Below, piece by piece: positions 35,297 through 46,011 of a DNA stretch of 64,000 bases (position 1 is its first letter; every line of letters starts with the position of its first letter). This DNA is from Amedibacillus dolichus DSM 3991 (GTDB lineage: Bacteria > Bacillota_I > Bacilli_A > Erysipelotrichales > Erysipelotrichaceae), in contig NZ_DS483473.1 of assembly GCF_000154285.1 (NCBI RefSeq), positions 124,001 through 188,000 of the forward strand, written 5' to 3'. The notes beneath the pieces were generated by a model that worked only from the letters and a program-made list of their open reading frames with translations, did not search any database and was not told where the DNA came from. The translations under genes and the position numbers were made by a program.

Positions 35297-36592
35297 CTAT
35301 TTCTGCATAAATCCTTGGTATGATTTTTGTGTCAATCGTCCTTTGATCTGCTTCACTGTTTCCATTGCTACACCGACAACAATGATAATTCCGGTACCAC
35401 CGATTCCCATATTTGCAGGAAGGTTGATACTTTTAATCAATGGAAGGGCATGTGGAAGAACAGCAATGAAAGCTAGTCCGATTGATCCTAATACCGTAAT
35501 TCTGCTTAATACTTTATTTACATAATCCTTTGTTTCCGCACCTGGACGAATATTTGGAATATACGTTCCGGATTTACCTAAATTCTCTGCGATTTTTTCA
35601 GGATCGACCTGCAATTTAGCATAGAAGAAGGTAAATAAGATAATCAGAATTACGTAAATTACTAAACTTTCAACAGTCTGCATTCCCATAAAGCGAGCCA
35701 TTGTTGAGATCCAGCTTGCATCTGGCCAGATCATCTGACAAATCTGTAATGGTGCTACCATAATAGCCGAAGCAAAGATAACCGGAATTACACTCGCGGA
35801 ATTAATCTTTAATGGCAAGTATGTATTATCCTGCTTTCTCGTTGTTACTGTACTGCTTGTATATTGAATCGGTATCTTACGCTCTGCTGTTTGCATCCAA
35901 ACAACAAATACGATAATCAATAGATAACAAATAAGATAAATTGCAAAGCTTCCGATACCGGCTGCCGTTGCACTTTCTCCTACCATTGTCTGCCAAGCAC
36001 TTGTGAACTGATGTGGAAGTCTGGCAATGATACCTGCAGCAATCAACATAGAGATACCATTTCCGATACCCTTCATTGAAATGCGATCACCGATCCACAA
36101 AGTAAACATAGAACCTGCAGTCAATAATGTTACAACATATAAAATGGAAGCCCATGACTGTCCGCCAATAAGCAATGTTGTATATTGCTGAGAGAATCCA
36201 TATACAAGCACAGTTGCTTGAAAGAATGCAAGAACAACCGCTAAATAACGAGTATAGCGGTCGATCTGTTTCTTCCCTGAAGCACCACCCTTAGCAAGTT
36301 CTGTAAGGGTAGGAACAACGTCCATTGATAGCAGCTGAATGATGATGGAAGCCGTAATATAAGGACCAACACCCATTGCAAAAATGGATAATTGTTCCAA
36401 GGCTCCACCACCTAGCAAATTGATCATGTTGAATAGTGAGTTATTTTCAATACCTTTTGTGAGCTCTGTAACATCTACACCTGGTACCGTAATTGCAGAA
36501 CCAAAGCGAAAGATAAACAGCATGGCAAGAGTAAAGAAAATTCGATTACGAATATCTTTATTCTTGAACATGTCAACAAAGGTCCTAAACAT
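35297..36592 (-). CDS. secY: Protein translocase subunit SecY
   Basis: 431 residues with ten membrane helices; it starts with the typical FKNKDIRNRIFFTL and has the plug and lateral gate regions expected for the channel. It works with SecA (7456-9795). It starts 2 nt after the rplO stop. Confidence 0.97.
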   Translation of the reverse strand: MFRTFVDMFKNKDIRNRIFFTLAMLFIFRFGSAITVPGVDVTELTKGIENNSLFNMINLLGGGALEQLSIFAMGVGPYITASIIIQLLSMDVVPTLTELAKGGASGKKQIDRYTRYLAVVLAFFQATVLVYGFSQQYTTLLIGGQSWASILYVVTLLTAGSMFTLWIGDRISMKGIGNGISMLIAAGIIARLPHQFTSAWQTMVGESATAAGIGSFAIYLICYLLIIVFVVWMQTAERKIPIQYTSSTVTTRKQDNTYLPLKINSASVIPVIFASAIMVAPLQICQMIWPDASWISTMARFMGMQTVESLVIYVILIILFTFFYAKLQVDPEKIAENLGKSGTYIPNIRPGAETKDYVNKVLSRITVLGSIGLAFIAVLPHALPLIKSINLPANMGIGGTGIIIVVGVAMETVKQIKGRLTQKSYQGFMQK

Positions 36593-36594
36593 GA

Positions 36595-37035
36595 TTAGAT
36601 AACCTCTGCTTTTCCGCCTGCTTGTTCAATAGCACTTAAAGCTGACTTAGAGAATTTGTTTGCTTTAACAGTAAGCTTCTTTTCTAAAGCACCTTCTCCT
36701 AAGATTTTAATGCCATCTAGTTCTTTCTTTACTAGACCACATTCAATTAACAATTCTGGAGTAACTTCTGTACCGTCAGCAAAGTTATTTAAAGATGCAA
36801 CATTAACAATTGCAAATTCTTTACGGTTGAAGTTAGTAAATCCACGTTTTGGCAAACGACGAGCAAGTGGTGTCTGTCCACCTTCGAAACCAAGGCGTAC
36901 TCCTCCACCGGATCTAGCTTTTTGACCCTTGTGTCCTTTACCAGCCGTTTTTCCATTTCCTGAAGCGTGTCCGCGTCCTACACGGAATGAATCGCGACGT
37001 GCACCTTCAGTATATTTCATTTCATGTAATTTCAT
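36595..37035 (-). CDS. rplO: Ribosomal protein L15
   Basis: 146 residues with the glycine-rich N-terminus [22 protein letters not shown]. It follows rpsE by 15 nt; the rpmD gene normally found between them is absent. Confidence 0.98.
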   Translation of the reverse strand: MKLHEMKYTEGARRDSFRVGRGHASGNGKTAGKGHKGQKARSGGGVRLGFEGGQTPLARRLPKRGFTNFNRKEFAIVNVASLNNFADGTEVTPELLIECGLVKKELDGIKILGEGALEKKLTVKANKFSKSALSAIEQAGGKAEVI

Positions 37036-37050
37036 TTCTTAGTCCTCCTG

Positions 37051-37560
37051 TTAACCACGAATTTCTTCTGGTTTTTTACCACGAAGACGAGCAACTTCTT
37101 CTACTGTTTTCAAGTTCTGAAGAGCTTCTACTGTCGCGTGTACCATGTTGATTGGCGTACGAGATCCGATACATTTAGAAAGTACATCGTTGATACCTGC
37201 TAGCTCTAGTACATCACGTACTGCACCGCCGGCGATAACTCCGGTACCTTCAGAAGCCGGACGAAGGAATACCTCACCTGCACCATACGTACCAACGATT
37301 TCATGAGGAATCGTTGTACCGATAACTGGTACACGGAATACGTTTTTCTTAGCATCTTCGATTGCTTTCTTAATAGCATCAGGAACCTCGTTGGCTTTAC
37401 CTGTACCGAAACCAACACGTCCTTTTTTATCTCCGATAACCACAAGAGCAGCGAAGCGGAAACGACGTCCACCCTTAACTACTTTTGTTACACGGTTAAT
37501 GGTAACAACGCGTTCTTCAAATTCTTTTTCGCGTTCATTTCTTCTTGGTTTACGTTCCAT
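37051..37560 (-). CDS. rpsE: Ribosomal protein S5
   Basis: 169 residues from the ATG at 37560, 8 nt after GGAGG; an ATG at 37566 is too close to that site. The double-stranded RNA-binding-like N-terminal domain has [13 protein letters not shown], and the C-terminal half has [15 protein letters not shown]. It acts in decoding accuracy. Confidence 0.97.
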   Translation of the reverse strand: MERKPRRNEREKEFEERVVTINRVTKVVKGGRRFRFAALVVIGDKKGRVGFGTGKANEVPDAIKKAIEDAKKNVFRVPVIGTTIPHEIVGTYGAGEVFLRPASEGTGVIAGGAVRDVLELAGINDVLSKCIGSRTPINMVHATVEALQNLKTVEEVARLRGKKPEEIRG

Positions 37561-37572
37561 TCGCATAACCTC

Positions 37573-37929
37573 CTAAAATTTCAATCCGGCTTCTCTAGCT
37601 GCATCAGCTAGCGCCTTAACACGTCCAGTGTAAATGTAACCTCCACGGTCAAATACTACATTTTCAATATTTGCAGCTAAAGCACGTTTTGCAACTTCAG
37701 TACCAACTGTTTTTGCAGCTTCTACATTTCCACCATTTTCAAGCTTTAGTTCTACAGAGCTTGCAGAAACTAAAGTTTTTCCATTAACATCATCAATAAT
37801 CTGCGCGTGAATGTTGCTGTTTGAACGGAAAACGTTCAGGCGGGGACATTCAGGAGTACCACTGATTTTGGTACGAACACGCACGTGACGGCGTAAACGC
37901 TCATCATTTCTAGATACCTTCTTAAGCAT
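37573..37929 (-). CDS. rplR: Ribosomal protein L18
   Basis: 118 residues. Binds 5S rRNA in the central protuberance together with L5. Basic N-terminus ([15 protein letters not shown]) and the conserved [21 protein letters not shown] end. Confidence 0.97.
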   Translation of the reverse strand: MLKKVSRNDERLRRHVRVRTKISGTPECPRLNVFRSNSNIHAQIIDDVNGKTLVSASSVELKLENGGNVEAAKTVGTEVAKRALAANIENVVFDRGGYIYTGRVKALADAAREAGLKF

Positions 37930-37950
37930 TGTTCAATTTCTCCTTTCCCA

Positions 37951-38496
37951 CTATTTCTTACCTGCTGTTTTACCTTCCTTACGACGAACAAATTCACCCT
38001 TATAGCGGATACCCTTGCCCTTGTAAGGTTCTGGTTTTCTTACAGCACGTACATTTGCAGCGAATTCACCAACACGCTGTTTATCAATACCTGAAATTTT
38101 AATTTCGGTTGCAGATGTACATTCTACCGTTAAACCATCTTCAATCGCAAATTCGATTGGATGAGAATAACCTACGTTCAATGTTAATTTCTTTCCACTA
38201 ACAGCAGAACGATAACCAATACCGATGATTTCTAGTTCCTTAACGAATCCATTGCTAACACCTTCAACCATATTTGCCAACAAAGCACGTGTAGTACCAT
38301 GTAGCTGTTTAATGTGTTTTTCATCGTTTGGTCTTGTTACAGTTAAAACATTTTCTTCTACTTTAATTCCTAAAGCAGGGTTAAACTGACGAGTTAAAGT
38401 TCCCTTAGGTCCTTTAACAGTCACCTCATTGCCTGCGGCGATGCTTACTTCAACGCCGGCAGGAATGGTAATCGCTTTATTACCGATACGTGACAT
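37951..38496 (-). CDS. rplF: Ribosomal protein L6
   Basis: 181 residues, starting [16 protein letters not shown], with two copies of the L6 fold. The C-terminal [14 protein letters not shown] motif contacts 23S rRNA near the factor-binding site. Confidence 0.98.
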   Translation of the reverse strand: MSRIGNKAITIPAGVEVSIAAGNEVTVKGPKGTLTRQFNPALGIKVEENVLTVTRPNDEKHIKQLHGTTRALLANMVEGVSNGFVKELEIIGIGYRSAVSGKKLTLNVGYSHPIEFAIEDGLTVECTSATEIKISGIDKQRVGEFAANVRAVRKPEPYKGKGIRYKGEFVRRKEGKTAGKK

Positions 38497-38523
38497 CTTC
38501 TTACCTCCGTTAGCTTATGCAAA

Positions 38524-38919
38524 TTACCATACGTAGGCGATAACTTCGCCACCTACATGTTTTGCTTTTGCTTCTTTATCTGTCATTAAACCATGAGATG
38601 TAGAGATAATCGCAATACCTAGTCCGTTCAATACACGTGGAATAGAATCCACTTTTGCATAAGCACGAAGACCTGGTTTTGAAATTCTCTTTAATCCATT
38701 GATAACTTTTTCATTGTTAGGACCATATTTCAAAGTGATCTTAATTGTTTTCTTAACATCACCTTCAACACTATAGTCTGTAATGAAACCTTCGTTTTTC
38801 AAAATCTTAGCGATTTCAATTTTTTCTTTGTTTGCAGGAATTTCTACGCTTTCGTGACGAGCCTGTACCCCGTTACGGATTCTTGTAAGCATATCTGCAA
38901 TCGGATCTGTCATAATCAT
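38524..38919 (-). CDS. rpsH: Ribosomal protein S8
   Basis: 131 residues; [16 protein letters not shown] at the start and the C-terminal [20 protein letters not shown], which binds 16S helix 21. Family-typical start; AGGAGG lies 9 nt upstream of the first ATG. Confidence 0.98.
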   Translation of the reverse strand: MIMTDPIADMLTRIRNGVQARHESVEIPANKEKIEIAKILKNEGFITDYSVEGDVKKTIKITLKYGPNNEKVINGLKRISKPGLRAYAKVDSIPRVLNGLGIAIISTSHGLMTDKEAKAKHVGGEVIAYVW

Positions 38920-38940
38920 GACTGTATTCCTCCTATCTGA

Positions 38941-39126
38941 CTACCAACTAGCCTTCTTTACTCCGGGAATCTGACCTTTGTAAGCCAATTCACGGAAGCA
39001 AATACGGCATAGTTTGTATTTACGTAAAACTGAGTGAGGACGACCACAACGTTCGCAACGTGTGTACTCACGCACTTTGAACTTTTGAGGACGTTTCTGT
39101 TTGTTGATCATTGATTTTTTAGCCAT
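38941..39126 (-). CDS. rpsN: Ribosomal protein S14, zinc type
   Basis: 61 residues with Cys24, Cys27, Cys40 and Cys43 (CERCG...CRICF), the zinc-binding short form (S14Z). This form is typical of Firmicutes; the C-minus, zinc-free form is not seen here. Confidence 0.98.
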   Translation of the reverse strand: MAKKSMINKQKRPQKFKVREYTRCERCGRPHSVLRKYKLCRICFRELAYKGQIPGVKKASW

Positions 39127-39138
39127 GTATAAGTCCTC

Positions 39139-39678
39139 CTACTTCTTGAAAGGCATACCCATTTCTGTAAGTAATGCCTTAGCTTCTTCATTTGTTTTTG
39201 CACTTGTAACAATTACAATGTCCATACCACGTACTTTGTTTACCTTATCAAAGTTAATTTCTGGGAAGATTAACTGTTCTTTGATACCCAAAGTATAGTT
39301 TCCGCGACCATCGAATGAAGTATCGCTTACTCCACGGAAGTCACGAACACGTGGCAATGAGATGTTCATTAGCTTATCAAGGAAATCATACATTTTTTCC
39401 TTACGAAGCGTAACCTTACATCCGATAGGCATACCTTCACGAAGCTTAAAGTTCGCAATGGATTTTTTTGCCTTTGTAATTACTGGAGCCTGTCCAGTAA
39501 TCTGAGCTAGTTCAGCTACTGCTTCTTCCAATAATTTTGGATTCTGAATAGCTTCACCAATTCCCATATTGATTACAATTTTTTCAACAGCAGGTACTTC
39601 CATTACGGATTTGTAACCAAATTTTTTCATCATATTTGGTACAACAACCTGTGTATATTTCTCATTTAGGCGGTTCAT
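39139..39678 (-). CDS. rplE: Ribosomal protein L5
   Basis: 179 residues. Binds 5S rRNA and touches the P-site t[19 protein letters not shown] and [15 protein letters not shown]-like segments are visible. Confidence 0.98.
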   Translation of the reverse strand: MNRLNEKYTQVVVPNMMKKFGYKSVMEVPAVEKIVINMGIGEAIQNPKLLEEAVAELAQITGQAPVITKAKKSIANFKLREGMPIGCKVTLRKEKMYDFLDKLMNISLPRVRDFRGVSDTSFDGRGNYTLGIKEQLIFPEINFDKVNKVRGMDIVIVTSAKTNEEAKALLTEMGMPFKK

Positions 39679-39691
39679 CTTTTAACCCCTC

Positions 39692-40015
39692 CTACTTCAC
39701 AGCAGCGCCGCTTGCTTTATAGACGCGTACTTTTTCTTTGTTGCCTTTTTTATCTTCCTTGATTTCATAACCGATACGACTTGCTTTCTTAGCTTTTGCA
39801 TCGTATGCCATAACATTGGAAACGTGGATAGGAGCTTCTTTTTCAATGATGCCACCATCTGGGTTTGCCTGTGTTGGTTTCAAGTGTTTCTTAACCATGT
39901 TAACACCCTCAACGATTACTTTATCGTCCTTAGGGAAAACTTTAATTACTTCAGCGATAGTGCCCTTGTAAGCACCTGTAATAACCTGAACTTTATCACC
40001 TTTTTTGATTTTCAC
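39692..40015 (-). CDS. rplX: Ribosomal protein L24
   Basis: 107 residues with the KOW motif [20 protein letters not shown] at the N-terminus. An assembly initiator of the large subunit. Confidence 0.97.
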   Translation of the reverse strand: MKIKKGDKVQVITGAYKGTIAEVIKVFPKDDKVIVEGVNMVKKHLKPTQANPDGGIIEKEAPIHVSNVMAYDAKAKKASRIGYEIKEDKKGNKEKVRVYKASGAAVK

Positions 40016-40027
40016 AAAGACACCTCC

Positions 40028-40396
40028 TTATAGTACTTCCGGTGCCAAAGACACGATTTTCATAAAGTCTTTGTCACGCAATTCTCTTGCCACTGGTCCA
40101 AAAATACGAGTTCCACGTGGCGTATTGTCATCTTTAATAAGAACAACAGCATTGTCATCAAATTTGATGTATGTTCCATTGTCGCGGCGAATTCCACGTT
40201 TTGTACGTACGATTACACCTTTTACAACATCACCTTTTTTAACACTTCCACCAGGAGCAGCCTGTTTTACTGAACAGACAACGATATCCCCGATGTTTGA
40301 AAACTTGCGAACACTTCCGCCTAAACAACGGATTACCAAAACTTCCTTAGCACCCGTGTTGTCAGCGACGCGCAATCTACTTTCGTTTTGAATCAT
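40028..40396 (-). CDS. rplN: Ribosomal protein L14
   Basis: 122 residues, beginning [35 protein letters not shown] and the [18 protein letters not shown] end are conserved. Contacts the small subunit at an intersubunit bridge. Confidence 0.98.
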   Translation of the reverse strand: MIQNESRLRVADNTGAKEVLVIRCLGGSVRKFSNIGDIVVCSVKQAAPGGSVKKGDVVKGVIVRTKRGIRRDNGTYIKFDDNAVVLIKDDNTPRGTRIFGPVARELRDKDFMKIVSLAPEVL

Positions 40397-40417
40397 GAGT
40401 ATCTTACCTCCTAGCGC

Positions 40418-40678
40418 TTATAGCTGAACAGCCTTTTCAACGATTTCAACAAGACGGAAACGCTTTGTAGCTGACAATGGACGTGTTTCCATAATCGTTA
40501 CTACATCACCGATCTTAGCCTCATTGTTTTCGTCATGAGCTTTGAATTTCTTAGAATAGTTAACACGTTTACCATATAATGGGTGTGTTTTCTTAGTTGA
40601 TACCAATACGGTAATTGTCTTATCCATTTTGTCAGATACAACAGTACCGCGATAAACTTTACGGTTAGATCTTTCCAT
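40418..40678 (-). CDS. rpsQ: Ribosomal protein S17
   Basis: 86-residue OB-fold protein ([36 protein letters not shown]) that binds the 5' domain of 16S rRNA early in assembly. Confidence 0.97.
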   Translation of the reverse strand: MERSNRKVYRGTVVSDKMDKTITVLVSTKKTHPLYGKRVNYSKKFKAHDENNEAKIGDVVTIMETRPLSATKRFRLVEIVEKAVQL

Positions 40679-40694
40679 AACTTAATGATCCTCC

Positions 40695-40895
40695 TTAATC
40701 CTGACCACTAAGCTCACGCTCAGTCATCACTGTTTTAATACGGGCAATCGTTTTCTTTACTGTCTTAATACGAGCAGTATTTGTTAATTGTCCAGTAGCC
40801 TGTTGGAAACGAAGATTAAAAAGTTCATCTTTAAGCGTTTCGATCTCTTGTAATAATTCAGTATTGCTTTTTTCTCTGATCTCTTTCACTGTCAT
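40695..40895 (-). CDS. rpmC: Ribosomal protein L29
   Basis: 66 residues forming two helices ([30 protein letters not shown]). Lies at the exit tunnel next to L23, near the trigger factor/SRP docking site. Confidence 0.97.
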   Translation of the reverse strand: MTVKEIREKSNTELLQEIETLKDELFNLRFQQATGQLTNTARIKTVKKTIARIKTVMTERELSGQD

Positions 40896-40897
40896 GA

Positions 40898-41314
40898 TTA
40901 CTTATCTCCTTTTCTAACAACGAATTTTGTTTTCACCGGTAATTTGTGAGATGCAAGACGGAACGCTTCACGAGCCACTTCTTCACTTACACCGGCGATT
41001 TCAAACATTACGCGTCCTGCTTTAACGACTGCTACCCAACCTTCAGGTGCACCCTTACCAGAACCCATACGTACTTCCAATGGTTTTTTCGTTCTTGCCA
41101 TGTGAGGGAAGATACGAATCCAAACCTTACCACCACGTTTCATGTAACGTGTCATAGCGATACGAGCCGCTTCGATCTGACGGTTGCTGATGTAAGCACC
41201 AGTATCCGCAACAAGACCATATTCACCAAACGCAACATCGCGTCCGGCTTTTGCACGCCCTTCATAGCTTAGGCGATGAGGTCTTCTATATTTTGTTCTC
41301 TTAGGCATTAACAT
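40898..41314 (-). CDS. rplP: Ribosomal protein L16
   Basis: 138 residues. The [11 protein letters not shown] start is kept because GGAGG is 10 nt upstream of the first ATG and the family start MLxPKR matches. Positions A-site tRNA and is needed for peptidyl transferase activity. Confidence 0.97.
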   Translation of the reverse strand: MLMPKRTKYRRPHRLSYEGRAKAGRDVAFGEYGLVADTGAYISNRQIEAARIAMTRYMKRGGKVWIRIFPHMARTKKPLEVRMGSGKGAPEGWVAVVKAGRVMFEIAGVSEEVAREAFRLASHKLPVKTKFVVRKGDK

Positions 41315-41317
41315 AAT

Positions 41318-42118
41318 TTAGTTTCCTCCTTCCTCAGCTTTAGGAGCCTGCTCAGCATTTGCTTCCTTTGCAGGAGCTGCTTTTGCATTATTTCTGTTGT
41401 TACGACGATCGTTTCTTCCTCCGCGGTTATTGCGACGACGACGATCATTCATTGGGTTTTTAGGGGCTTCAGGTTCTGTTACCATCTGACCTGGCAATAC
41501 TTCTCCACGACAGATCCAAACCTTAACACCTAAACGTCCATAAGTAGTGTGTGCTTCTTCCCAAGCATAATCGATATCCGCACGAAGTGTATGCAAAGGA
41601 ACATTTCCTTCAGAATAACCTTCCGTACGTGCCATATCTGCGCCACCTAGACGACCGGATACAGCTGTTTTGATACCCTTTGCACCAGCACGCATAGTTC
41701 TTTGAATAGCTCTTTTTTGAGCTGTACGGAAACTTGCACGCTGTTCCAACTGATCGGCAATGCTACGAGCTACTAGCTTAGCATCTAAATCAGGGTTAGC
41801 AATTTCCAAAACCTTTAGGTAGATATTTTTACCACCAGTTAGCTTTTCAATCTTCTTTTTCAACAATTCAATGCTTTCACCGTTTGTTCCGATGATAACA
41901 CCAGGGCGAGCTGTACGAATCATAATTTCGACACGATTTTTAGAGCGCTCGATTTCTACGCGAGAAACAGATGCAGCTTTCAGCTCTTTGAAAATAAATT
42001 CACGAATTTTAACATCTTCTAATAATAAATCGGCATATTCTTTGTCAGCATACCATCTTGACTCCCAGTCGCGAATGACACCGACACGTAATCCGATCGG
42101 ACTAACTTTCTGTCCCAT
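41318..42118 (-). CDS. rpsC: Ribosomal protein S3 with long charged C-terminal tail
   Basis: 266 residues. The core has the N-terminal [12 protein letters not shown], a KH domain with [13 protein letters not shown] (about 75-87), and the C-terminal domain ending at about 218. About 45 additional residues follow: an Arg/Asn-rich block (about 222-243) and an Ala/Glu/Lys block (about 244-266). S3 lines the mRNA entry site and has helicase activity. The tail is longer than in model Firmicutes. Confidence 0.97.
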   Translation of the reverse strand: MGQKVSPIGLRVGVIRDWESRWYADKEYADLLLEDVKIREFIFKELKAASVSRVEIERSKNRVEIMIRTARPGVIIGTNGESIELLKKKIEKLTGGKNIYLKVLEIANPDLDAKLVARSIADQLEQRASFRTAQKRAIQRTMRAGAKGIKTAVSGRLGGADMARTEGYSEGNVPLHTLRADIDYAWEEAHTTYGRLGVKVWICRGEVLPGQMVTEPEAPKNPMNDRRRRNNRGGRNDRRNNRNNAKAAPAKEANAEQAPKAEEGGN

Positions 42119-42129
42119 GGGCTACCTCC

Positions 42130-42465
42130 TTAATCACGCTCTGCAACCACTACTGTAATGTGGCTGGTACGTTTGTGGATCGCACTTGCTGATCCCTTTG
42201 CACGTGGCATGAAGCGTTTAAGAGTAACTCCCTCGTTAGCATAACATGCTTTCACGTATAATTTTTCTTCATTCATTTCGTTGTTGTGCACTGCATTGGC
42301 AACAGCTGATTTCAAAACTTTGCCAATTGCTTCGGCAGCAACGTTTGGTGTAAATTTTAAGATTGCAGCAGCTTCTGCAGCATCTTTCCCACGAATTAAA
42401 TCGATAACAATACGAGCTTTTCTAGGTGGGATACGTAATGTTTTTGCGGTTGCTTTAACTTCCAT
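42130..42465 (-). CDS. rplV: Ribosomal protein L22
   Basis: 111 residues ([20 protein letters not shown]; the [17 protein letters not shown] loop). Its extended hairpin lines the exit tunnel at the macrolide-site constriction. Confidence 0.98.
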   Translation of the reverse strand: MEVKATAKTLRIPPRKARIVIDLIRGKDAAEAAAILKFTPNVAAEAIGKVLKSAVANAVHNNEMNEEKLYVKACYANEGVTLKRFMPRAKGSASAIHKRTSHITVVVAERD

Positions 42466-42480
42466 TGTTCACGTTCCTCC

Positions 42481-42759
42481 TTATCTCTTAGCTTTCTTGT
42501 CATCATCGCCATGCCCACCATATTTGCGAGTTGGCACGAATTCACCAAGTTTGTGTCCTACCATATCTTCTGTAACATATACAGGCAGGTGTTCTTTACC
42601 ATTGTAAACAGCAAATGTGTGTTCCACGAACTGAGGGAATATAGTTGAACGACGTGACCATGTTTTAATAACCTGTTTTTTACCGGCAGCATTCAGTGCT
42701 TCCACTTTTTTCATCAAGTGATCATCACAGAATGGGCCTTTTTTAAGACTACGACTCAT
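42481..42759 (-). CDS. rpsS: Ribosomal protein S19
   Basis: 92 residues, beginning [19 protein letters not shown]; the [21 protein letters not shown] segment binds 16S rRNA in the head together with S13. Confidence 0.98.
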   Translation of the reverse strand: MSRSLKKGPFCDDHLMKKVEALNAAGKKQVIKTWSRRSTIFPQFVEHTFAVYNGKEHLPVYVTEDMVGHKLGEFVPTRKYGGHGDDDKKAKR

Positions 42760-42778
42760 TTTTCATTTCCTCCTTTGC

Positions 42779-43612
42779 CTATTTACCGTTGCGACGACGA
42801 ACGATTAATTTCGTTGAAGCTTTTTTGTTCTTACGAGTTTTCACACCCATAGCTTTCTTGCCCCAAGGAGTCATTGGTGATTTACGTCCAACTGGTGTAC
42901 GTCCTTCACCACCACCATGAGGGTGATCGTTAGGGTTCATTACAGAACCACGAACAGTAGGGCGGATTCCCTTCCAACGGTTACGTCCCGCTTTACCATA
43001 GTTTACAAGGCTGTGATCTTCATTTCCAACCTGACCGATAGTAGCGCGGCAATCAGCAAGGATCTTACGAACTTCACCTGATGCTAAACGAATAATAGCA
43101 TATTTTTCTTCAATACCAAGGATCTGTGCAGATGTACCGGCAGAACGTGCCAGCTGTCCGCCTTTCCCCGGCTTCAATTCAATGTTGTGTACGAATGTAC
43201 CTTCTGGAATATCTCTTAGACGCAAGCAGTTACCAACCTTGATATCCGCTTCACTTCCGGAAACAACTTCCATTCCGACAGTTAAACCTTTCGGAGCGAT
43301 AATATAGCGTTTTTCACCATCCGCATAATTCAACAATGCGATATTTGCAGAACGGTTTGGATCATATTCAATCGTTGCTACACGAGCTGGAATCGCATCT
43401 TTGTTTCTCTTGAAGTCGATGATACGATATGCTCTTTTGTGTCCACCACCCTGATGACGAGTAGTGATACGACCATTGTTATTACGTCCACCCTTGCTTT
43501 TCAAAGGTGCTAACAATGATTTTTCTGGCTTGTTTGTCGTAATTTCTTCATACGTCAAACTTGTCATGCCACGACGACCTGGAGTGGTCGGCTTATACTT
43601 TCTAATTGGCAT
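42779..43612 (-). CDS. rplB: Ribosomal protein L2
   Basis: 277 residues, the normal length. The conserved [20 protein letters not shown] segment near the peptidyl transferase centre contains the essential histidine. Confidence 0.98.
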   Translation of the reverse strand: MPIRKYKPTTPGRRGMTSLTYEEITTNKPEKSLLAPLKSKGGRNNNGRITTRHQGGGHKRAYRIIDFKRNKDAIPARVATIEYDPNRSANIALLNYADGEKRYIIAPKGLTVGMEVVSGSEADIKVGNCLRLRDIPEGTFVHNIELKPGKGGQLARSAGTSAQILGIEEKYAIIRLASGEVRKILADCRATIGQVGNEDHSLVNYGKAGRNRWKGIRPTVRGSVMNPNDHPHGGGEGRTPVGRKSPMTPWGKKAMGVKTRKNKKASTKLIVRRRNGK

Positions 43613-43668
43613 CTAAATTTCCTCCTTACGCAATATTTATTCAGGAAATAGCGTGCTTCTTCCTGATT

Positions 43669-43965
43669 TTATTCAGCTTCTTCGCCGAATAAGTTGATAT
43701 CCTGACCAGCTTTGATTTTTACATAAGCTTTACGGATAGCTTTTGTTTTTCCAACGTAACGTCCCATTCTTTTTGTTTTAGGTTTAACGTTTACGATGTT
43801 TACTTTTTCAACATCAACACCGAAGATGCTTTCTACTGCCTGAGCAACCAACACCTTGTTAGCACCCTTCGCAACCTCGAATGTTACCTTGTTATCAGCG
43901 TCCATATATTTCATCGTTTTTTCTGTGATGATCGGACGAATAATAATATCTTTATAGTTATTCAT
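43669..43965 (-). CDS. rplW: Ribosomal protein L23
   Basis: 98 residues (DIIIRPIITEKTMKYM start). Docking site for trigger factor and SRP at the tunnel exit. The ATG overlaps the rplD stop by 1 nt. Confidence 0.98.
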   Translation of the reverse strand: MNNYKDIIIRPIITEKTMKYMDADNKVTFEVAKGANKVLVAQAVESIFGVDVEKVNIVNVKPKTKRMGRYVGKTKAIRKAYVKIKAGQDINLFGEEAE

Positions 43966-44594
43966 TATGCAAGTGCCTCCTCAACATCTTTCACAGCAGC
44001 TTCTGTGAACACGATCTTGTTAGCATTTACAATGTCATAAACATTGATACCATCAGCAGTCAGCATCATCATTGTCGGAATGTTGCGCATGCTTAGGAAT
44101 GCATTTTCAAAGTCTTCGTTTTCGCTTACTACGAACAATGTTTTCTTAGGTGCGTTGATATCTGCAATAATTTGATTGAATGCTTTTGTTTTTGGTTCAG
44201 CCAATTCAAACTTGTCAACAACACTCATAGCGTTTTCCAACACTTTTTCAGATAACACTGATTTCAGTGCAAGACGACGAACTTTTTTGTTTAATTTGTA
44301 GCTGTAGCTTCTTGGTGTTGGTCCGAATACGATTCCTCCACCTCTCCACTGTGTAGCACGGATACTACCCTGACGAGCACGACCAGTACCCTTTTGACGC
44401 CAAGGCTTACGTCCACCACCGCTTACTTCCGTGCGGTTTTTTGTATCGTGAGTACCCTGACGAACGCTTGCGCGCTGCATAACAATGGCATCAAAGATAC
44501 ATTGCTGATTTGGCTCGATGCCAAATACAGAATCTGCAAGAGTGATTTCTTTTAGCTCTTTACCATTCTGGCTAAGTACGACCATCTTAGGCAT
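43965..44594 (-). CDS. rplD: Ribosomal protein L4
   Basis: 209 residues, with the long tunnel loop rich in Arg/Gly ([20 protein letters not shown]). In several bacteria L4 represses its own S10 operon; the rpsJ leader here should be checked for such a site. Confidence 0.98.
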   Translation of the reverse strand: MPKMVVLSQNGKELKEITLADSVFGIEPNQQCIFDAIVMQRASVRQGTHDTKNRTEVSGGGRKPWRQKGTGRARQGSIRATQWRGGGIVFGPTPRSYSYKLNKKVRRLALKSVLSEKVLENAMSVVDKFELAEPKTKAFNQIIADINAPKKTLFVVSENEDFENAFLSMRNIPTMMMLTADGINVYDIVNANKIVFTEAAVKDVEEALA

Positions 44595-44597
44595 CTT

Positions 44598-45287
44598 TTA
44601 TTCCTCCTCTTTCGTGTAATCTACCAATGTTACAGGCTCGCTGTTACCTTTTGAACATTTCGCAGATCTAACCATGACAAGACCACGTTTAGGCCCAGGC
44701 ACGTTTCCTTTGATTAACAAGTAGTTGTTTTCAACATCTACCTTGATAACTGTCAGGTTCTGGTTTGTAGTTCTATATCCACCTTCCTGACCAGCCATGA
44801 TTGTCCCTTTCAGGATCTTACCCTGACGGGAAGTAATACCGTTGGTTGCCAAAGAACCGATATGACGAATGTTCTTAGAACCACCGTGTGTCTTAGGTCC
44901 TTGATGAGCATTGTTACGAACGATTGTGCCGTTGTAACCTTTTCCCTTTGAAGTACCGATAACATCAACGGTTTCTCCAGCAACAAAGATATCAACCTTT
45001 ACTTCAGCGCCAAGATCCAAATCAGCGAAGTCTGCATCGCGAACTTCTCTAGCAAAACGCTTTGCAGTAGTGTTTGCTTTCTTAGCGTGACCAACGTTAG
45101 CTTTTGTTGTGCGTTTTTCTTTGATATCCTCAAATCCAATCTGCACAGCATTATAGCCATCGTTTTCAACAGTTTTCTTCTGTAATACGATATTAGGGCA
45201 AGCTTCAACCACTGTAACCGGAATCAATGTTCCATCTTCAGTGAAAACCTGTGTCATCCCAAGTTTACGTCCTAAAATTCCTTTCAT
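44598..45287 (-). CDS. rplC: Ribosomal protein L3
   Basis: 229 residues from the ATG at 45287, set by GGAGGTGG upstream. The KGILGRKLGMTQ start and the long central loop (HQGPKTHGGSKNIRHIGS) reach the peptidyl transferase centre. Confidence 0.97.
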   Translation of the reverse strand: MKGILGRKLGMTQVFTEDGTLIPVTVVEACPNIVLQKKTVENDGYNAVQIGFEDIKEKRTTKANVGHAKKANTTAKRFAREVRDADFADLDLGAEVKVDIFVAGETVDVIGTSKGKGYNGTIVRNNAHQGPKTHGGSKNIRHIGSLATNGITSRQGKILKGTIMAGQEGGYRTTNQNLTVIKVDVENNYLLIKGNVPGPKRGLVMVRSAKCSKGNSEPVTLVDYTKEEE

Positions 45288-45301
45288 GTTGTCCACCTCC
45301 A

Positions 45302-45613
45302 TTACAGCTTAATTTCGATGTCAACACCACTAGGCAATTCCAAACGGCTCAATGAGTCGATTGTTTCTGCTGTAGGTCCAACAATCTCAATTAAACGCTT
45401 GTGAGTTCTGATCTCGAATTGTTCACGAGAATCCTTGTACTTGTGTACCGCACGCAGGACAGTTACTACCTGCTTTTCTGTTGGAAGAGGTACGGGTCCA
45501 ACAATTTTTTTAGCTCCGTGAGCATTAGCAGCCTGAACGATCTTTTCTGCAGATGCGTCCAAAATTCTGTGCTCATAAGCCTTTAAGCGAATTCTTACGC
45601 TATTTTTTGCCAT
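45302..45613 (-). CDS. rpsJ: Ribosomal protein S10
   Basis: 103 residues ([21 protein letters not shown]). First gene of the S10-spc-alpha cluster. S10 is also NusE, the partner of NusB in rRNA antitermination. Confidence 0.98.
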   Translation of the reverse strand: MAKNSVRIRLKAYEHRILDASAEKIVQAANAHGAKKIVGPVPLPTEKQVVTVLRAVHKYKDSREQFEIRTHKRLIEIVGPTAETIDSLSRLELPSGVDIEIKL

Positions 45614-45737
45614 GAATATTCTCCTTTCGTCTATATCGACTATAGACTCGCTCGATGCGAATTCCCCGAAGCACTGTCTTCATGACAACGCCTTTCAGTG
45701 GGTCGGCAACCTCGCATGTCCTCGCGGTCATGCACCC
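45614..45737 (-). promoter_or_regulatory. Structured leader of the S10 operon
   Basis: About 115 nt of transcribed leader. Visible hairpins: GCATG...CATGC near the 5' end, TGTC-ATGAA-GACA in the middle, and TCTATA-gtcg-TATAGA directly before the AAAGGAG ribosome site. This fits feedback control by a ribosomal protein, but the ligand cannot be told from sequence. Confidence 0.5.
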
Positions 45738-45767
45738 ATTATAACAAAAAGCAATATGTCTTTGCAA
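45738..45767 (-). promoter_or_regulatory. Promoter of the S10 operon
   Basis: TTGCAA - 18 nt - TATAAT with a TG extension (TGTTATAAT) on the minus strand, a strong housekeeping promoter for the whole ribosomal protein cluster. Confidence 0.85.
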
Positions 45768-45968
45768 GCACTTTTTTAAACTTTTTAGATTTCTTTACAA
45801 ATCGCTTAAATCCCGATAAATGCAGTCTTTTTTATCTTTTTTCATAATATATCAACTACCGAGCTTTGCGCATATACAACACCATTTCTTTCATACCATT
45901 GCACCTTAACATGCTCTTCAACCCACATGTTTTTTCTCTTTCCCTTCCTTGAAAATCCCCCTAAATTA

Positions 45969-46001
45969 TAAAAAAAGCCAAAGTGTATCACCACTCTGAC
46001 T
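45969..46001 (-). terminator. Terminator of thiT
   Basis: GTCAGAGTG...CACTTTGGC stem (wobble pairs) followed by seven T on the minus strand. Between this and the S10 promoter (about 45770-45965) I see no gene. Confidence 0.8.
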
Positions 46002-46011
46002 TTTCCATTCA

